A DNA stretch of 33,555 nt from an uncultured Bacteroidota bacterium (GCA_947168315.1 CAMVLL010000016.1:1-33555); one strand, 5' to 3'; counted from the stretch's first letter, positions 8,411 through 18,584 are shown. Notes: generated from the sequence alone by a model not told the origin. Made by a program: numbers and translations.

Positions 8411-10417
8411 ATGAACAAACTATTTAATTTGTTGTTGATTGTAACAACATTATGCTGTTTTGTGAATAAAAGTTATTCACAAAGTGTTATAGAAGATTTG
8501 GCTGAACAGTTCATGTCAATAGGAGAACAAAATACAGAATTGTATTTAGAAGAATTATCCGATTATTTGTCGAATCCCTTAAATATTAATGAAGCAACGA
8601 AAGAGGATTTGAATATTTTTCCTTTTCTATCGGATAAGCTGGTAGAAAACATTCTTTATTATTTATATAAATATGGGCCAATGCTAACTGATAAAGAATT
8701 AATGATGGTCGAAGGAATGGATAGAAGTACTAGTCAGTTATTGAAAACATTTGTGGTTGTAAAACCACCACAACAAAAAGTAAATAAGTTGAAAATAAAG
8801 AACCTATTGAAATATGGAAAAAAAGAAATGATTTCTAGAATAGACATCCCTTTTTATACAAAAGAAGGATATAAAAAAGAATATCTTGGATATCCCTATC
8901 GGCATAGTATTCGACTTCAATATCATTATAATTCCAGAGTATATGCTGGTATTACGATGGAGAATGATCCAGGAGAATTATTCTTCGCTGGTAAGAATAA
9001 AAAAGGTTATGATTACTATTCTCCATATTTGTATTTACATAATGTAGGAAAAATACACTCATTGGTTATCGGTAATTATCGAGCTAATTATGGCTATGGA
9101 ATGGTAATCAATACGAATTTTGGTCTGGGTAAAACAGCGGCAATGAACACATTATTAAATAGGAATACAGGTTTGAGAAAACATTCTTCTACAGATGAAT
9201 TTAATTATTTGCAAGGTGTAGGGATAAGCTATCAATTATCTAAACGATGGACATGGGATACTTTCTGTTCTTTTCGAAAAATGGACGGAACAGTGGATAG
9301 CTTGTTCATAAAGTCGTTTAAAAAGGATGGATTATACCGAACGAAAAAGGAAATAGAAAAGTATCATACATTTAATAACCGACTGATAGGTAGTCATTTA
9401 GATTATAATGGAAAGTATATTGAATGGGGATTAACTACTGTTTATAATGTTTTCAACAAATCATTAAATCCTGTTCATAAGTATTATAATTCGTTCGATC
9501 CAAAGGGAAGGGATTTTTTCAATATTGGTGTAGATTACAGATTTTTTATGGGAAGAATAACAGTATTCGGAGAAACAGCTATAGATAAAAACGGAAGGTT
9601 AGCATCCTTGAATATGATACGTTATTCACCAAATGCGAAAACACAAATTATAGTTATGAACAGATGGTATGATATGAAATATCAAAGTATTTATGCTCGT
9701 TCCGTGGCAGAAGGAGGAAAAGTACAAAACGAGGAAGCTTTTTATATAGGTTTGGAAATGAAACCTTTACGTAACATTTCTTTGAATTGTTATGGTGATT
9801 TTTTCTATTTTCCTTATAAGAAATACCTCATAAAGAAAGCTGGAACATCAGGATTTGATGGAGTATTTCAGCTGACTTATTCACCGCGAAATGAACTGAA
9901 TATGTTCATAAAATATAAATATAAGCATAAAGCGTACAGCTATACAAAAGATAAGGTAGAGAAAATAGGTTCTACAAATCAACATCGTTTACGATATCAG
10001 TTGAACTATTCAGGAAATCAGCTGACTTTAAAGTCAATATTGGAATATAATCATGTGGGTTATTCATATAAAAAGGCATCACAGGGATATTTGATTTCTC
10101 AAAGTATGGGTTATTCATGTAAAAGAATCCCGCTAATGTTTGACGCATCTCTTTCTTGGTTTGACACGGATGACTATGCCTCACGTATTTCTATCTATGA
10201 GAAAGGTTTGTTATATTCCTTTTCGATACCTTCTTTATATGATAAAGGATATAGAGTTGCTGTTAATGGTAGATATGAGATATGGAAGAACATTGTTTTG
10301 CAATGTAAGTTTTCACGGACAAACTATTTGAATAGGAAAGAAATTGGTACAGGATTGGAAAAAATACGTCATCATTTCAAGCAGGATTTTAATTTTCAAC
10401 TAAGATGGAAATTTTAA
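8411..10417 (+). CDS. Secreted helix-hairpin-helix domain protein with predicted outer-membrane beta-barrel
   Basis: Signal peptide; ComEA-like HhH segment (NPLNINEATKEDLNIFPFLSDKLVENILYYLYKYGPMLTDKELMMVEGMDRSTSQLLKTFV); long beta-rich remainder ending ...FNFQLRWKF (C-terminal aromatic). Confidence 0.75.
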   Translation: MNKLFNLLLIVTTLCCFVNKSYSQSVIEDLAEQFMSIGEQNTELYLEELSDYLSNPLNINEATKEDLNIFPFLSDKLVENILYYLYKYGPMLTDKELMMVEGMDRSTSQLLKTFVVVKPPQQKVNKLKIKNLLKYGKKEMISRIDIPFYTKEGYKKEYLGYPYRHSIRLQYHYNSRVYAGITMENDPGELFFAGKNKKGYDYYSPYLYLHNVGKIHSLVIGNYRANYGYGMVINTNFGLGKTAAMNTLLNRNTGLRKHSSTDEFNYLQGVGISYQLSKRWTWDTFCSFRKMDGTVDSLFIKSFKKDGLYRTKKEIEKYHTFNNRLIGSHLDYNGKYIEWGLTTVYNVFNKSLNPVHKYYNSFDPKGRDFFNIGVDYRFFMGRITVFGETAIDKNGRLASLNMIRYSPNAKTQIIVMNRWYDMKYQSIYARSVAEGGKVQNEEAFYIGLEMKPLRNISLNCYGDFFYFPYKKYLIKKAGTSGFDGVFQLTYSPRNELNMFIKYKYKHKAYSYTKDKVEKIGSTNQHRLRYQLNYSGNQLTLKSILEYNHVGYSYKKASQGYLISQSMGYSCKRIPLMFDASLSWFDTDDYASRISIYEKGLLYSFSIPSLYDKGYRVAVNGRYEIWKNIVLQCKFSRTNYLNRKEIGTGLEKIRHHFKQDFNFQLRWKF

Positions 10418-10484
10418 TTGAAGATAATCGAATATGAAAAACTTTATTGTATCTTTACAATTCCAATTATAAACAACAAATACA

Positions 10485-11264
10485 ATGTCAACGATCATTT
10501 ATCCATCTCCTATATTCGGCCCGGTTCATAGTCGGCGTCTGGGTGTTTCGTTAGGAATTAATTTACTTCCTGGTGACGGTAAATTCTGTACATTCGATTG
10601 TATTTATTGTGAATGTGGGTTTAATGCAGATCATCGTCCTCATCAACTTTTGCCCACAAGAGTGGTTGTGAAGGAAGCATTGGAAAAAAAGTTGATAGAA
10701 ATGTCGGAGAAAGGACCCCAACCAGACGTGTTGACATTTGCAGGAAATGGTGAACCAACGGCCCATCCAGAGTTTGGTGCAATCATCGATGATACGATTG
10801 CTTTGCGTAATCAATATTTTCCTAATGCAAAAGTAAGTGTTCTCAGCAATGCTACCTTTATTCATAAACCATCTGTTTTCGAAGCTCTTTTGAAAGTGGA
10901 CAATAACATTCTGAAATTGGATACCATAGATGTTTCGTATATTAACTTGGTCGATCGTCCTGTACAAAAAGAATATAATGTGAAAAGGATTATCAACGAT
11001 ATGATGCGTTTTAAAGGACATTTGATCATTCAAACCATGTTTATGGAAGGATTTTCGAACGGGACAAGCGTGGACAACACTTCTGATAATTATGTTCTTC
11101 CTTGGCTAAATGCTGTTCGTGCAGTGAATCCTCAGCAAGTAATGGTTTATACAATTGATAGAGAGACTCCTGATCACGACTTGAAGAAGGCTTCACCTCA
11201 GAGGTTAAACGACATAGCGGAAAAAGTCAGGAAGCTGGGCATTCCTTGTTCGGTATCTTATTGA
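10485..11264 (+). CDS. Radical SAM protein
   Basis: CTFDCIYC (CxxxCxxC) [4Fe-4S] motif, VLTFAGNGEPTAHPEF, VLSNATF. Confidence 0.9.
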   Translation: MSTIIYPSPIFGPVHSRRLGVSLGINLLPGDGKFCTFDCIYCECGFNADHRPHQLLPTRVVVKEALEKKLIEMSEKGPQPDVLTFAGNGEPTAHPEFGAIIDDTIALRNQYFPNAKVSVLSNATFIHKPSVFEALLKVDNNILKLDTIDVSYINLVDRPVQKEYNVKRIINDMMRFKGHLIIQTMFMEGFSNGTSVDNTSDNYVLPWLNAVRAVNPQQVMVYTIDRETPDHDLKKASPQRLNDIAEKVRKLGIPCSVSY

Positions 11265-11288
11265 AATTATTAATTAAATATATCTATT

Positions 11289-11870
11289 ATGACTAAAAAA
11301 AGTATTAAAGGAACTCAAACAGAGAAAAACTTGTTGACCTCTTTTGCGGGAGAGTCTCAAGCAAGAAATCGTTACACATTCTTTGCAAGTGCTGCAAAGA
11401 AGGAGGGTTATGAACAAATCTCAGCCATTTTCTTGGAAACAGCAGAGCAAGAAAAAGAGCATGCAAAGCGCATGTTCAAATACTTGGAAGGTGGAGCTGT
11501 AGAAATTACAGCATGTTATCCTGCAGGTGTTATCGGAAAAACAAAGGATAACTTGAAAGCTGCTGCTGCTGGTGAAAATGAAGAATGGGTTGAGGCTTAT
11601 CCTCATTTCGCTGAGGTTGCTGATGCGGAAGGTTTTCCTGAAATTGCAGAGATGTATCGCCGTATTGCTGTAGCTGAAAGAGGACATGAAGAAAGATATT
11701 TGGCCTTCTTGAAAAACATTGAGGAAGGAACGGTATTCAAGAAGGAAGAGGAAGTGGTATGGCAATGTCGTAACTGTGGCTATCTCTTCATCGGTAAAGA
11801 GGCTCCGGCAGAATGTCCGGCATGTTTGCACCCACAGGCATTCTTCGAAGTAAAGAAGACAAATTTCTAA
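11289..11870 (+). CDS. rbr: Rubrerythrin
   Basis: N-terminal ferritin-like di-iron domain (GESQARNRYTFFASAAKKEGYEQISAIFLETAEQEKEHAKRMF) and C-terminal rubredoxin-like CRNCGYLF...CPAC. Confidence 0.95.
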   Translation: MTKKSIKGTQTEKNLLTSFAGESQARNRYTFFASAAKKEGYEQISAIFLETAEQEKEHAKRMFKYLEGGAVEITACYPAGVIGKTKDNLKAAAAGENEEWVEAYPHFAEVADAEGFPEIAEMYRRIAVAERGHEERYLAFLKNIEEGTVFKKEEEVVWQCRNCGYLFIGKEAPAECPACLHPQAFFEVKKTNF

Positions 11871-11894
11871 GAATCAAACGAAACAGATTAATCG

Positions 11895-11918
11895 GGCTTG
11901 TCATTTAGATGGCAAGCC
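11895..11918. terminator. Bidirectional terminator hairpin between convergent rubrerythrin and folK
   Basis: GGCTTGTC atttagat GGCAAGCC (8-bp stem with one G-U wobble) followed by TTTATTTATT on +; overlaps the folK 3' end. Confidence 0.65.
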
Positions 11919-12383
11919 TTTATTTATTCTCTGCCATAAGGTGCGGATGTTTTCATGACTGACAGGATGAATAAAGTCGGGTGCTATCTCCACCAAAGGT
12001 TTCAGGACAAATTCTCGTTCGGAGAGTAGAGGGTGTGGTATTTGTAGGTTTGCCTCATCAAGAATGAGTTGGTCATAGAATAAAATGTCGATATCGATAA
12101 GGCGATCAGAATAGTTATGGGTAAAGGATTTATTTTTTCTGCCAAGATTTATTTCGATATTTTGGGTGATCGATAAGACTTCGTGCGGCGAAAGCGTTGT
12201 TTGTACAACGCAGACGGCATTAAGAAATGTGTTTTTTGAAGAGAATCCCCAGGGAGAGGTTGTATAAAAAGCGGATAGGGTCATAACACGACCTATCCGC
12301 TTTTCTATTTCGCTGACAGCTGTTCGCAGTTGGAATGTTTTGTCACCTAAGTTAGTGCCTAATCCAAGATAAACAGTTGACAT
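11901..12383 (-). CDS. folK: 2-amino-4-hydroxy-6-hydroxymethyldihydropteridine diphosphokinase
   Basis: YLGLGTNLGDK N-terminus, DRLIDIDILFYDQLILDEANLQIPHPLLSEREFVLKPLVEIAP. Confidence 0.95.
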   Translation of the reverse strand: MSTVYLGLGTNLGDKTFQLRTAVSEIEKRIGRVMTLSAFYTTSPWGFSSKNTFLNAVCVVQTTLSPHEVLSITQNIEINLGRKNKSFTHNYSDRLIDIDILFYDQLILDEANLQIPHPLLSEREFVLKPLVEIAPDFIHPVSHENIRTLWQRINKGLPSK

Positions 12384-12388
12384 GATAT

Positions 12389-13444
12389 TTATTTATTCAA
12401 GATCAACATGGCATCTCCGTATGTTCCGAACATATAGTCGCTCTTCAGTGCTTCTTCGTATGCGCTCATTATCAGATCGTATCCACCGAAAGCACAAGTA
12501 AGCATCAATAAAGTAGAGTAAGGTAACTGGAAATTGCTGACCATACTATTTGCCAACGTGAACGGGTATGGTGGGAAGATAAACTTATTCGTCCATCCTT
12601 CGTATTCTTTCAATCGTTGATCGGCTCCAACAGCTGTTTCAAGTGCTCGCATAACGGTGGTTCCTACAGCACAAATGTTTCTGTCATGGTCTTTTGCTTC
12701 GTTGACAATGTCACAAGCTTTCTTATTTACAAACATCTGTTCGGAATCCATTTTATGCTTTGTCAAGTCTTCCACGTCGATTTCACGGAAGTTGCCTAAT
12801 CCAGCATGGAGGGTAACGAATGCAAAGTTAATTCCTTTGATTTCCAAACGCTTCATCAGTTCACGACTAAAGTGCAAGCCTGCTGTCGGAGCAGTAACGG
12901 CTCCTTCGTTTTGAGCATAAATCGTTTGGAAACGTTCTGAATCCTCTTCTTCTACGTTTCGTTTGATGAATGTTGGCAATGGTGGCTCACCCAGTTCATA
13001 AAGGGCTTTTTTGAATTCATCGTGTGGACCGTCGTATAAGAAGCGCAAGGTGCGACCACGAGAAGTGGTATTGTCGATAACTTCGGCTACCATAGAGTCG
13101 TTTTCACCAAAGTACAGCTTGTTTCCAATGCGGATTTTGCGTGCCGGATCAACCAAGACATCCCATAAACGGAACTGTTCATTCAATTCTCGGAGCAGGA
13201 ACACCTCAATGCGCGCACCTGTTTTCTCCTTATTGCCATAGAGACGTGCAGGAAAAACCTTTGTATCATTAAAAACGAAAACATCTTTATCGTCAAAATA
13301 TGTGATGATGTCTTTGAATGTTTTGTGTTCTATCTTACCTGTTGATTTGTGGATTACCATCAGCTTGCATTCATCCCTGTAACGTGTAGGATATAAAGCG
13401 ATTTTGTTCTCTGGCAGCTTGAATTTGAATTGAGAAAGTTTCAT
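12389..13444 (-). CDS. queA: S-adenosylmethionine:tRNA ribosyltransferase-isomerase
   Basis: [57 protein letters not shown]-type motifs. Confidence 0.95.
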   Translation of the reverse strand: MKLSQFKFKLPENKIALYPTRYRDECKLMVIHKSTGKIEHKTFKDIITYFDDKDVFVFNDTKVFPARLYGNKEKTGARIEVFLLRELNEQFRLWDVLVDPARKIRIGNKLYFGENDSMVAEVIDNTTSRGRTLRFLYDGPHDEFKKALYELGEPPLPTFIKRNVEEEDSERFQTIYAQNEGAVTAPTAGLHFSRELMKRLEIKGINFAFVTLHAGLGNFREIDVEDLTKHKMDSEQMFVNKKACDIVNEAKDHDRNICAVGTTVMRALETAVGADQRLKEYEGWTNKFIFPPYPFTLANSMVSNFQLPYSTLLMLTCAFGGYDLIMSAYEEALKSDYMFGTYGDAMLILNK

Positions 13445-13506
13445 AATACCTATTGTTTTAATGTAATGGCCCTCATCCGTTTATGAGTAGCTAATAAAAA
13501 TCGATG

Positions 13507-13514
13507 CAAAAATA
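13507..13514 (-). promoter_or_regulatory. Bacteroidales -7 promoter element (TATTTTTG) upstream of queA
   Basis: + strand CAAAAATA = RC of TAttTTTG; a TTG (RC of CAA 13536-13538) lies 21 nt upstream. Confidence 0.5.
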
Positions 13515-13575
13515 CAACTTGAAACAAGGGGTTGTCAAGTCGTTTTACGTTAAGAAAACCTAAATCATTTGTAAA

Positions 13576-14289
13576 CTATGTGTTTTCCTTTGATGGAAGT
13601 TCTATTTCTTGTTGATCCAACCAAGATGCGAAATCATCAACTTGCAAACAGTCGGATAGTCGAATATTGCCTACTCGTGTCCGAATCAAGCCTGTGAGAT
13701 GTGCTCCACTATGCAGTGCTTCGCCGATATCACGTGCCAGAGCACGAATATATGTACCTTTACTGCAGACAACACGGATCTTGATAGTTGGCATTTGGTA
13801 GTCGAGGAGTTCGATTTCGTCTATCACCAATGTTTTGGGTTTCAAGTTGACTTCCTCTCCTTTTCTTGCCAGTTCGTATGCTCGTTCTCCACTGATCTTA
13901 CAAGCAGAGAACGAAGGAGGAATCTGTTCGATGGTACCAACAAAATGCTTCAGTGTTTCCTCAACAAGTTCGCGGGTTATATGGTCGGTTGGATAGGTGG
14001 CATCGATATCTTTTTCAAGATCATACGAAGGGGTGGTTGCACCCAGACATAGGGTTGCCACATATTCTTTGGTATGATATTGGAATTCTTCAATGCGTTT
14101 GGTTGCCTTGCCAGTGCAGATAATCATGACACCTGTAGCAAGTGGGTCAAGTGTGCCGGCGTGTCCGACCTTAATCTTCTTGACATGCATCTTTTTGCTA
14201 AGCAAATACCTTACCTTGTTGACAACAGCGAACGATGTCCACTTCAACGGTTTATCGAAATACAGTACTTCTCCTTCAAAAAAATTCAT
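13576..14289 (-). CDS. truB: tRNA pseudouridine(55) synthase
   Basis: VGHAGTLDPLATGVMIICTGKATK, PPSFSACKISGERAYELAR, CSKGTYIRALARDIGEAL. Confidence 0.96.
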   Translation of the reverse strand: MNFFEGEVLYFDKPLKWTSFAVVNKVRYLLSKKMHVKKIKVGHAGTLDPLATGVMIICTGKATKRIEEFQYHTKEYVATLCLGATTPSYDLEKDIDATYPTDHITRELVEETLKHFVGTIEQIPPSFSACKISGERAYELARKGEEVNLKPKTLVIDEIELLDYQMPTIKIRVVCSKGTYIRALARDIGEALHSGAHLTGLIRTRVGNIRLSDCLQVDDFASWLDQQEIELPSKENT

Positions 14290-14295
14290 CTGAGA

Positions 14296-15096
14296 TTAGA
14301 TTAATGAGCAAACAAGGGTAATCAATCCTACAATACCACAATAAATAGCAAAGTAAATTAACTTACCTTTCTTGACAATGTTGATCATCCACTTACATGC
14401 AATACATCCAGAAACGAAAGCGGCGACGAAACCAACGGTGAGAGAGGTAATTGAGATATCAGTTGCTCCCTCAGCAGCTCCCTTTACAATCTTCATACCA
14501 TCGAGTAAAGCCTCTCCTAAAATTGGAGGTATCACCATGAGGAAAGAGAACTGTGCCAACCTTTCCTTTTTATTTCCTAACATCAATCCGGTAGCAATCG
14601 TACTTCCTGAACGGGAAAGACCAGGCATGACGGCGCAAGCTTGTGCTATACCGATGATGAAAGCGTCTTTCTTGCTGATTTCTTCCTTGATACGTGGCTT
14701 GGCATAATATGAGAAAGCAAGAAGCGTGGCAGTAACTAACAACATTAGTCCGACAATGAATAAGCCGGAGCCAAAAATGCGTTCCACCTCATCCTTGAAG
14801 AAGAAGCCGACGATGCCGATAGGTATCATTGAGATAAGGATGTTGATGATATATTTCATCTCTGTGTTCATCTTGAACTTGAAGAACCCGCGGAACAACC
14901 ATTCTACCTCTTTCCAGAGAATGACTAATGTGCTCAGTATGGTTGCTACATGTACAGCAATGGTAAAGGTGAGGTTATCCTCTCCTTGAATACCGAACAA
15001 AGCAGATCCGATGGCCAAATGTCCACTACTGCTGACAGGTAAATACTCTGTCAAACCTTGGATGATTCCAAGGATCAAAGCTTCTAACCAATCCAT
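14296..15096 (-). CDS. uppP: Undecaprenyl-diphosphate phosphatase
   Basis: [20 protein letters not shown] and [17 protein letters not shown] motifs; multiple TM segments. Confidence 0.96.
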   Translation of the reverse strand: MDWLEALILGIIQGLTEYLPVSSSGHLAIGSALFGIQGEDNLTFTIAVHVATILSTLVILWKEVEWLFRGFFKFKMNTEMKYIINILISMIPIGIVGFFFKDEVERIFGSGLFIVGLMLLVTATLLAFSYYAKPRIKEEISKKDAFIIGIAQACAVMPGLSRSGSTIATGLMLGNKKERLAQFSFLMVIPPILGEALLDGMKIVKGAAEGATDISITSLTVGFVAAFVSGCIACKWMINIVKKGKLIYFAIYCGIVGLITLVCSLI

Positions 15097-15107
15097 ATGA
15101 TGTGTTT

Positions 15108-15338
15108 TTAATTCTTATCTTTCGGTTTACGTAAGATACCGTAAATCATGAATACAAACCCGAAGAAACAAATCAGAGGAGCTACTTTGATTCTTCTTAC
15201 ACTGAAAATGTCGGGTTCAAAAGCAGTCTCAGTGGTACCAGGTCCCATCATGAGCAAGAAACCGATAATCACGATAATCATTCCTGCTGCTAACAGGATG
15301 AAATTTATTTTATCAAAGGCAAATTTCTTCTTATCCAT
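15108..15338 (-). CDS. DUF3098 domain-containing small membrane protein
   Basis: 76 aa, two TM segments ([20 protein letters not shown] ... [30 protein letters not shown]); sits between ftsX and uppP as is common in Bacteroidetes. Confidence 0.85.
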   Translation of the reverse strand: MDKKKFAFDKINFILLAAGMIIVIIGFLLMMGPGTTETAFEPDIFSVRRIKVAPLICFFGFVFMIYGILRKPKDKN

Positions 15339-15340
15339 AG

Positions 15341-16216
15341 TTAGATATAATAAAGTGCACTTGCTTTCATTCGCAAGTATTTATTGATAGATATAAATGC
15401 ACACATTAGAGTGATGATGACTCCAAAAACAAATACGGCAATCATAACCGTCAACATTGTTGAAGGAGTGATCAACTCGATAAGTTCCGGCCAGTATTTT
15501 ACCAATGCATAAGCCATTCCTATTAATGCCAAATCGGCCAAAATAGCGGCTACCACACCAATCCATACATTTTTCCAGAGAAATGGTCTGCGGATAAAGC
15601 TCCAACTTGCACCAACCAAGGTCATGGTATGAATGAGGAATCGTTTCGAATGAATCGCGAGTCGAATAGTATTGTTGATAAGAGCAAAGGAAATGAGCGT
15701 CAAAAGGGCAGCCAGAATCAACAGTCCTAAGCTGATTCGGCTGATGTTACGATTCACGCTCTCCAGCAGGTCTTCCGGATAGTCGATTTCCAGTACTTTC
15801 TTATTGGCAACGATTTCTTTTTCAATCCATTTGATGCTGTCTGAATGGGCATATTCGGCTTTCAGCTTTACTTCGATGCTGGCATTGAACGGGTTTCGGC
15901 CGATGAATTCGGCAGGATTGGTTCCCATTGCTTCTGTCTGTTCCTTCAAGGCGCGCTCCTTCGAGATATATGTACTTTCCTTTACATAATCACTTTTGTT
16001 CAGTTCCTTTTGGAAAGACAACGCTTCGGGTTCTTTCATATCGTCACTGAGCATCACGGAAAAACTGATGTTCTCTCGGACGTATTTAGAAAGATTATTT
16101 GCGGATAGTACAAAAAATACCACCATACCCAGTAATAAAAGGACCAACATGGTACTGATGCTGGAGGTGATAAATTGCATGTCGATAAATGAGGTCTGTT
16201 TCTTTGCCATAATCAT
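15341..16216 (-). CDS. ftsX: Cell division permease FtsX
   Basis: N-terminal TM, periplasmic ECD1-like region (SVMLSDDMKEPEALSFQKELNKSDYVKESTYISKERAL), four-TM topology, ISLGLLILAALLTLISFALINNTIRLAIHSKR. Confidence 0.92.
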   Translation of the reverse strand: MIMAKKQTSFIDMQFITSSISTMLVLLLLGMVVFFVLSANNLSKYVRENISFSVMLSDDMKEPEALSFQKELNKSDYVKESTYISKERALKEQTEAMGTNPAEFIGRNPFNASIEVKLKAEYAHSDSIKWIEKEIVANKKVLEIDYPEDLLESVNRNISRISLGLLILAALLTLISFALINNTIRLAIHSKRFLIHTMTLVGASWSFIRRPFLWKNVWIGVVAAILADLALIGMAYALVKYWPELIELITPSTMLTVMIAVFVFGVIITLMCAFISINKYLRMKASALYYI

Positions 16217-17109
16217 TTCTTTCTGAAAACGTATATCATTGAACTGCTTTGCTCTTTTTTAGCCAAGGCATGTAGCCAACCGACGAATCCTGTCCACATC
16301 CCCTTGATGAACGGCCAACTGGAGTTCTTATATTTCTCTGTCAGGATGGAGACATAAAAGGCATCGAAAGGCATTGGATGTTGTTCTGCCAAGATAAATC
16401 CATACTTCGTTCCCATCTGCTGAATGGTGGATGGTGTGAAATGCCAAAGGTGTCGTGGGACATCGTATGCGGCCCACATGGACTGATACTTTTTGGCATC
16501 GTAAGAACTAGGGTTCGGTACGGCGACAATCAGTACTCCCCTGTCCTTTAATAACCGATGAATCGTTTCCCATAATGAGTTGATCTTTTCAATATGTTCC
16601 ATGACATGCCATAAAGTGATAACGTCAAAGGATGAATCTGAATAGTTCTCCAGAGCGTTTTCATGATCTACTTCAATCTGGAAATGCTGTTGTGCGAACA
16701 AGCGTGCTTTTTCGTTCTTTTCGATAGCATTGACTTGCCATCCAGCCTTCTTCATGGTAAAGGGAAAGTAGCCTGTTCCTGTTCCGATATCCAACAGTCT
16801 GCCTTTTTTTAAACTCGTTGTTCGTTGGATAAGGTGTCTTTTTTTGAGGAGCATCCATCTCCTGACAAGGTGGTAGAGCTTATTGGTCAAGCCTCTTTGC
16901 GTGTCCGAATGGGAGATATAGTCTACGGTATCGTAATATTTGCCAATCTCAGCCTCAACAGGAACATCTTGTGTTAAAAGAAAGCCGCAATCCTGACATT
17001 GCCATACCTCAAAGCTCTCACCGGAAGCATGGAAATCTGTACAATTCATCACAGGAGTCAGCCGGCTCCCGTCACAAAGAGGACATTTGTCTGTATGTAG
17101 CTTGTTCAC
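16213..17109 (-). CDS. Class I SAM-dependent methyltransferase with N-terminal CxxC...CxxC zinc-ribbon-like segment
   Basis: CPLC...CQDCGF; LLDIGTGTGYFPFTMKKAGW (motif I); DVITLWHVMEHI; VAVPNPSS. ATGA overlap with ftsX. Confidence 0.88.
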   Translation of the reverse strand: MNKLHTDKCPLCDGSRLTPVMNCTDFHASGESFEVWQCQDCGFLLTQDVPVEAEIGKYYDTVDYISHSDTQRGLTNKLYHLVRRWMLLKKRHLIQRTTSLKKGRLLDIGTGTGYFPFTMKKAGWQVNAIEKNEKARLFAQQHFQIEVDHENALENYSDSSFDVITLWHVMEHIEKINSLWETIHRLLKDRGVLIVAVPNPSSYDAKKYQSMWAAYDVPRHLWHFTPSTIQQMGTKYGFILAEQHPMPFDAFYVSILTEKYKNSSWPFIKGMWTGFVGWLHALAKKEQSSSMIYVFRKK

Positions 17110-17184
17110 GTTGGCAGTAAATTATATATGCAAATAAACGAATAAAATGCTAGATATCTGCATTCTTTTAAACTCTTTTAATCA

Positions 17185-18552
17185 TTATGCAATGATTTCC
17201 TCACCTTTTAAGGTTGCAGAGCTGGATTCCGTTATTTTAACCATCACGAAATCTCCTACATGATGATTTCCTTTGTCGAAAACAACGACTTTGTTCTGTT
17301 CGGTACGGCCAAACAGTTGTGACTTTGAGCGTTTGGAGAATCCTTCAACCAACACTTCAAATGTCTTACCTACATCCTTCGCATTACTTTCGGCGGAGAG
17401 TTGATTCTGTAGATTGATAATCTCCTCTAATCGTTTGATCTTTGTCTCTTCTGGAACATTGTCTGCCAGATGCTTGGAGGCATAAGTGCCAGGACGTTCT
17501 GAATAGCGGAACATAAAGGCTGCATCGTATGCACATTCCCGCATCAGCGACAAGGTGAGTTGTTGATCTTCTTCTGTTTCATCGTGATAACCGCAGAAAA
17601 TATCAGTGGTCAATCCACAGTCGGGTATGATGCGTCGGATAGCAGCGACGCGGTCAAGATACCATTCACGCGTATATTTGCGGTTCATCAGTTTAAGGAT
17701 ATGATTGCTGCCGCTTTGCACAGGCAGATGGATGTGTTTACATACATTCGGAGTGTCCGCAATCACGTGCAAGGTCTCATCGCTCATATCCTTCGGATGT
17801 GAGGTGGTAAAGCGGATTCGCATATTTGGAACAGCTTCTGCAACGGTACGAAGCAATGTTGGGAATGTAATATCTTGTCCGTCTTTCTCGAAGTGATAGG
17901 AGTTGACATTCTGTCCCAACAAAGTTACTTCCTTATAACCTTTCTTCTGTAAGTCGAGTACTTCGTTCAGGATACTTTCGATATCACGGCTACGTTCCCG
18001 TCCTCTAGTGTAAGGGACGATGCAGTAGTGGCAGAAATTGTTGCAGCCTCGCATGATGCTGACGAAACCTGAGATATGATTGCCGCAGATACGTGAAGGA
18101 ATGATGTCACGATATGTTTCAGTAGTCGATAATTCGACATTGATCGCTTTCTCACCTGCTTCTACGGAGGCGATCAGGTCGGGTAAACTTAGATAGCCGT
18201 CCGGACCTACTACCAGGTCGGTATAATGGTTGTTGATTAGATCCTCCTTGACACGCTCGGCCATGCAGCCTAAAACACCTATAATAAGATGAGGTTTCTT
18301 GTTTTTCCGTAATGAATGAAAGAATTCAAGTCGGTTATAAATCTTGTTCTCCGCATTCTCGCGAACTGAACAGGTATTCATAAATATAGCATCGGCTTCG
18401 TTGATGTCTTGACAAACTGTATATCCCGCCATCTTCATAATAGATGCGACCACCTCACTGTCGGCAACATTCATCTGACAGCCGTATGTCTCTATAAATA
18501 GTTTTTTCTCAGTTACAGATTTAAAGTCTGCTCCTTGTTGTTGATGAGTCAT
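17185..18552 (-). CDS. miaB: tRNA-2-methylthio-N6-dimethylallyladenosine synthase
   Basis: IETYGCQMNVADSEVV, RGCNNFCHYCIVPYTRGRERSR, TRAM domain at C-terminus. The listed start (18579) is a TTG lying in a TATCTTTG promoter element; the ATG at 18552 is preferred. Confidence 0.94.
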   Translation of the reverse strand: MTHQQQGADFKSVTEKKLFIETYGCQMNVADSEVVASIMKMAGYTVCQDINEADAIFMNTCSVRENAENKIYNRLEFFHSLRKNKKPHLIIGVLGCMAERVKEDLINNHYTDLVVGPDGYLSLPDLIASVEAGEKAINVELSTTETYRDIIPSRICGNHISGFVSIMRGCNNFCHYCIVPYTRGRERSRDIESILNEVLDLQKKGYKEVTLLGQNVNSYHFEKDGQDITFPTLLRTVAEAVPNMRIRFTTSHPKDMSDETLHVIADTPNVCKHIHLPVQSGSNHILKLMNRKYTREWYLDRVAAIRRIIPDCGLTTDIFCGYHDETEEDQQLTLSLMRECAYDAAFMFRYSERPGTYASKHLADNVPEETKIKRLEEIINLQNQLSAESNAKDVGKTFEVLVEGFSKRSKSQLFGRTEQNKVVVFDKGNHHVGDFVMVKITESSSATLKGEEIIA

Positions 18553-18576
18553 TTTACCTTGATTATAAATTTGCTG

Positions 18577-18584
18577 CAAAGATA
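18577..18584 (-). promoter_or_regulatory. Bacteroidales -7 promoter element (TATCTTTG) for miaB
   Basis: + strand CAAAGATA, 24 nt upstream of the ATG at 18552. Confidence 0.45.

Noticed and set aside
10563-11033. 156-aa minus-strand ORF opposite the radical SAM gene
   Set aside because: Entirely antisense to a clear radical SAM coding region; composition looks like reverse-frame translation (Cys/His/Phe-rich).
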